From: Polytrichum commune
Lineage: Eukaryota; Streptophyta; Polytrichopsida; Polytrichales; Polytrichaceae
Assembly: GCA_950295325.1 (NCBI GenBank)
Contig: OX485803.1
Coordinates: forward strand, 59,783,554 to 59,847,553
Length of the DNA: 64,000 nt
Reading direction: 5' to 3'
In this document: one piece after another, positions 60,887 through 64,000 of the stretch
Numbering within the stretch: position 1 is the first letter of the stretch
Layout of the letters: every line of letters starts with the position of its first letter
Notes under the pieces: generated by a model
The model's input: only the letters and a program-made list of their open reading frames with translations
What the model was told of the DNA's origin: nothing
The model's database searches: none
Translations under genes and position numbers: made by a program

Positions 60887-62586
60887 ATGGAGGTGGCGTC
60901 GGCGACCGCAATTGACAGTGAGCTTCGAGAACTCCAGTTCGGGTGAGTGCTTCCCGCTTCTTATTTTCCGCCCGACTCTTTCGATGGCCGTGTCTGTGTG
61001 TTTGGGGACTTGTGCTGTGCTTGGTCTGTGCGCGGAGAGTTGTCCAGTCTGCCTACAAGCAGCCTCACAGCGGTTGCTGCAGAATTGGACTTCCCGCCCG
61101 CAGTGCGGCGAATCGCCCCGGGGTGCCCAGGGAAGCCCCACCCCCACATCTCCAATTGAAGAAAGTGTGGTTAGGGTTGGTCGTGGGGTCAGGGATGCAG
61201 GCCACAAATTGGCAGTAGCCACTCCCGAAAACGGCGCCGAGCTGCTTCGCAAGCGTCCGCGAGAGGCTGGTTGCAGCACGCGTCCAGCAAGCACCGAGTC
61301 CAGTTCACGTGCGCCGCTCGCAGGGAGGAACCAGAAGAAGGGCGGCCGGCAGCAATTCAATTCGAGGCCATGCCAGTGTGGGGCCGCAAACCTCCGCGAC
61401 TCTGGCACCGGTGCTCCAAATTGGAATTTAGCATGTCGACGATGATGGATTGGACAGGGTCCTTCGCAATTGCAGTATTTTTTTGGGGGATTTTTTTTCC
61501 TCTCCAAATTGTGCCGCAAGCGCGCTGGCATGGAGGATTTCAGTAGGCAGGCTGCCTCAGCGGTGGCATGGGCACAATGTCAACGTCCATTTCCCGCCCA
61601 GTTAGCAGTCTTTGGGCTGGGGCTTGGGGATTGGTGGTTTGCTCTGATTGTGCCGCTGCTGTGTTTTTATTGTATGTTCGCAATTTGAAATCCAGGATAC
61701 ATTCGTTGTCTCCCCTGAGCTGTCTTCAATTTTGGTGTCGTTGTGTGTTGGCATCGTCCTCTGTGTGCATGTGTTCATGGAATCTGTTGTGCACCCTCCT
61801 CCATTGTCTGTCTGTGTTCTTGCGTACTGTGCCCCCCACAGCGTCTGCCAGGCAGAGAGAGCTCACTAATTTGTTTGCGCCGAATGCACTGCCTACCTCC
61901 CCTGTTCCGCAGCAACTGTGACTGCCAGCGTCGAGCATACACACTTTGCACACACTTTGATTTGCTTGCATACCTCCAGATTGCAAAGTTGTGGATTACT
62001 GTATGTCTATTTGTTTCATTCATCAACGACTGTGTGTCTGTAGGGTGCAAGATTTTTGGTAGGGGTATAAACTTTTTTGTTACGCGTTCTATTCCCATTC
62101 ATTGGAGCACGATGCAGAATTTCGTCGAACCAAATTGGGTTCGTTTTTTAACGCGCTTCTGTGTCCTGGGGTGTTTGTTATGTGATTTTTCCTCTTCATT
62201 TGCTTTGCTGGTTTAGTGCTCGGTGTTCATGGATTGCCGATACATTGGTACTCTTTCACAGGTGAACTTGTGTGGAGGCGGCATGTGGGATTGCCCCTTC
62301 CTTCCAGACGTGCCATCCGCACGACGTGCATGGAACTGCTACCACTCGTAGAAATGTACTGTAGGTGGGAGCTCGAAGAGGATTGTAGTGACCTTTGGGC
62401 TCTCATGCGTCGTTACGATTCAGAACTGGAGTTGGAAACCCATGAATTGGGTCGCTCTCTTCTGTACATGCTCCGGAATGATGATGAGGGCTTGGATACT
62501 ATGCCCAGGCAGGTGCCTCTCGAGGCTCGGGTTAATCCTTTTAATGACATTCGTGAAAGATTGGCTGCGAGTGCCATAGCTATTAG
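60887..62586 (+). CDS. Probable plant gene, partial; 3' end cut by a CACTA element
   Basis: Exon 1 is 60887-60942, encoding MEVASATAIDSELRELQFG, with a GTGAGT donor. A later exon begins at 62262 after TTTCACAG. It encodes ELVWRRHVGLPLPSRRAIRT, then TCMELLPLVEMYCRWELEED, then LARSLLYM-like helical sequence rich in Leu and acidic residues. I do not recognise the family. Exon 1 and the later exon do not join in phase, so at least one middle exon is needed. A candidate follows CCTACAAG near 61055 (SLTAVAAELDFPPAVRRIAP); its donor is unresolved. At 62587 a CACTA terminus interrupts the frame, and the TAG used at 62645 is inside the transposon. Confidence 0.4.
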
Positions 62587-62732
62587 CACTAGTAGAAAAT
62601 TTTGCGTCCGGATCAATAGAAAGGCGTTGGTCGCGGTTGTTACTTAGGACGCGTTGACCTGGACATGATGTAACACAATTTTGTTGATTTTTTTTGTTGA
62701 TATGGTCACAAAAATATTTTTAAAAAAAAACT

Positions 62733-62735
<3 letters not shown>

Positions 62736-62773
<38 letters not shown>
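62736..62773. repeat. (TA)n microsatellite
   Basis: An uninterrupted TA run of about 38 bases inside the CACTA element, at what would be the 3' tail of the adjoining SINE. Confidence 0.95.
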
Positions 62774-62774
<1 letters not shown>

Positions 62775-62985
62775 CATTAAAAATTAAAAAATGAATAAAT
62801 GTCAGATCTGCAATTCCTAACCCCTCCCAAGTAACCCTCAACCTATACCTCACCTACAAGTATAGACTACCTACCACTCACATAGGTGGCAAGGGCAAGG
62901 CCAAAGGTGTCGGCCACAGGAATCAAACCTTGCACCTAGTGATACCCACACATGTGCCTTAACCACTAGGTCATCACATCACACA
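62775..62985 (-). mobile_element. tRNA-derived SINE (candidate)
   Basis: On the minus strand the head reads GACCTAGTGGTTAAGGCACA, an A-box-like stretch. About 40 bases on it reads GCAAGGTTTGATTCCTGTGG, a B box. A body of about 130 bases follows, ending in AT-rich sequence and the TA run. Spacing and order fit a tRNA-headed SINE. It is not a functional tRNA, as no acceptor stem can be closed. Confidence 0.6.
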
Positions 62986-63054
62986 TGATATAAACGGAGT
63001 GTTTTAAACCTTTCTAGAATAAGGCCACTAATTTCTCTTTACTACCTACTTGAT

Positions 63055-63335
63055 GTATATATTTACAGTAAATATATACAGTATATAATTACAGTATATA
63101 ATTACAGTAAATATATACAGTATATACTTACAGTAAATATATACAGTATATAATTACAGTAAATATATACAGTATATAATTACAGTAAATAATTACAGTA
63201 TATAATTACAGTAAATAATTACAGTATATAATTACAGTAAATATATACAGTATATAATTACAGTATATAATTACAGTAAATATATACTGTATATAATTAC
63301 AGTAAATATATACTATATATAATTACTGTAAATGT
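63055..63335. repeat. AT-rich tandem array (TTACAGTAAATATATACAGT units)
   Basis: TTACAGTA and its partner TATACAGTATATAA alternate about 20 times, with a basic unit of about 12-14 bp and a dimer of about 26-27 bp. TACAGTA and TACTGTA make the units self-complementary. It lies inside the CACTA element. Confidence 0.85.
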
Positions 63336-63560
63336 CTACATATTTATATATTATATATTATATACATACATGTTACATATATTGTATACATATATTATAT
63401 ACATATATGTTACATATATTATATATATATACATATATATATATACATATATATATATATAATATGTTACATATATTATATACATATTATACATATTAAT
63501 ATGAATTCATATACATATACATATTAATATATTAATATATATATAATATTAACTATCAAC
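63336..63560. repeat. AT-rich TATATAC/ATATTA low-complexity tract
   Basis: Almost wholly A and T, with repeated TACATATAT and TTACATATATTAT words. It continues the array inside the CACTA element. Confidence 0.85.
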
Positions 63561-63878
63561 TAATATAATATTTATAATATTTACACACCTTTGAATTCGT
63601 AATTATTTCCATACCCATACATTTACAAGACCATAAATTGCAAAAAATTAAAAAAAATTTACAATATTCCAATAGATCCTAGAATATTCCAAAAAGATTC
63701 CACATTTACTAAAATTTTGTTGATTTGATCATTGTACTATTCTAATCAACAAAAATGTAGGCAGTAAACTGTTGATTTTTACAAAAATTCAAAAATCAGT
63801 GAAATCGGTCATTGCAGTGCCCAGATCGACAAAGATCTGTTGATTTTTTGTTGATTTGGTCATGATTTTCTAGTAGTG

Positions 63879-64000
63879 TGGAGTTCTATCGGAGTCAACA
63901 ACCTCCGTAGCCCTCCCAAATATTGACCTCTTGCCAACAAACCCCTCCATCTCCGTGTACATTGCCTCGCTAAACTCTAAAGACATCCTCCTAGTCCTAG
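63879..64000 (+). other. Flank beyond CACTA element, open frame to window end
   Basis: The 122 bases after the CACTA right end contain one stop-free frame that begins VLSESTTSVALPNIDLLPTN and runs off the window. It could be the continuation of the gene interrupted at 62587. The stretch is too short to judge. Confidence 0.3.

Larger units (their letters stand above)
62587..63878. mobile_element. CACTA-type DNA transposon, non-autonomous, about 1.3 kb
   Basis: The left end is CACTAGTAGAAAATTTTGCG. The right end, inverted, is CACTACTAGAAAATCATGAC. The shared CACTA(G/C)TAGAAAAT is the canonical CACTA-superfamily terminus. Both subterminal regions carry repeated GTTGATTT and GTTGATTTTTTG-type words. 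Flanking triplets are TAG and TGG, a 3-bp duplication with one mismatch. No transposase frame is present. The interior is a tRNA-like SINE head and AT-rich arrays. Confidence 0.8.

Noticed and set aside
60449-61531. Longest open frame of the window, 360 codons on the minus strand
   Set aside because: It lies over a CpG-rich region antisense to a plausible exon. The translation is rich in Arg, Cys, Pro and Ser with no domain, and runs on into AT-rich DNA. It is an artefact of high GC.
62900-62980. tRNA gene on the minus strand
   Set aside because: A- and B-box-like words are present, but no closed acceptor and anticodon stems can be drawn. A SINE head is the better reading.

Overview
The window is nuclear DNA of a land plant. 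It has spliced genes with GT-AG introns, a lysine-pathway reductase with a plastid-type leader, a plant DUF1639 gene, and Mutator-like, CACTA and Tc1/mariner transposons. It is AT-rich and gene-poor: two well-supported genes and one doubtful one in 64 kb. The LINE fragments, with a CCHC/RHN tail and a likely restriction-like endonuclease, and the two-gene Mutator-like element would suit a non-seed plant. That is inference; the sequence does not fix the species.

Region by region. 1-18.6 kb is intergenic, holding a compositionally odd island (3.8-5.2 kb), a hairpin-forming minisatellite (7.8-8.2 kb), MITE copies and a foldback at 16 kb. 18.6-20.6 kb is a decayed reverse transcriptase split by an antisense LINE fragment. 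22,409-28,409 is a nearly complete Mutator-like element (MULE) with 22-bp terminal inverted repeats and a near-perfect 9-bp target duplication. It carries a SWIM-type transposase pseudogene, a divergent second gene, and an array of nine palindromes between them. 28.9-30.3 kb is a mariner transposase remnant running into a 5'-truncated LINE. 30-38 kb is intergenic with scattered repeats.

38.4-44 kb holds a GC-rich upstream region and the six-exon DUF1639 gene on the plus strand. 46.3-48.2 kb is a LINE fragment with a CACTA-type foldback MITE inside it. 51,244-56,949 is an eight-exon dapB-type gene on the minus strand, whose exon phases all agree and give a 332-residue protein. 60.6-62.6 kb is a CpG-rich promoter-like region and a probable gene that is cut by a 1.3-kb CACTA element (62,587-63,878).

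The clearest gene function is the dapB-type reductase: plastid 4-hydroxy-tetrahydrodipicolinate reductase, the diaminopimelate route to lysine, or its relative CRR1. The DUF1639 protein has no known function. A recurring theme is that arrays sit exactly on functional boundaries. A five-unit array in dapB intron 1 duplicates the exon 1 splice donor. A four-unit array in DUF1639 intron 3 ends next to the exon 4 acceptor. The MULE palindromes lie between its two divergent genes. Most premature stops in the transposon pseudogenes fit C-to-T or G-to-A transitions, as expected for methylated, silenced DNA.
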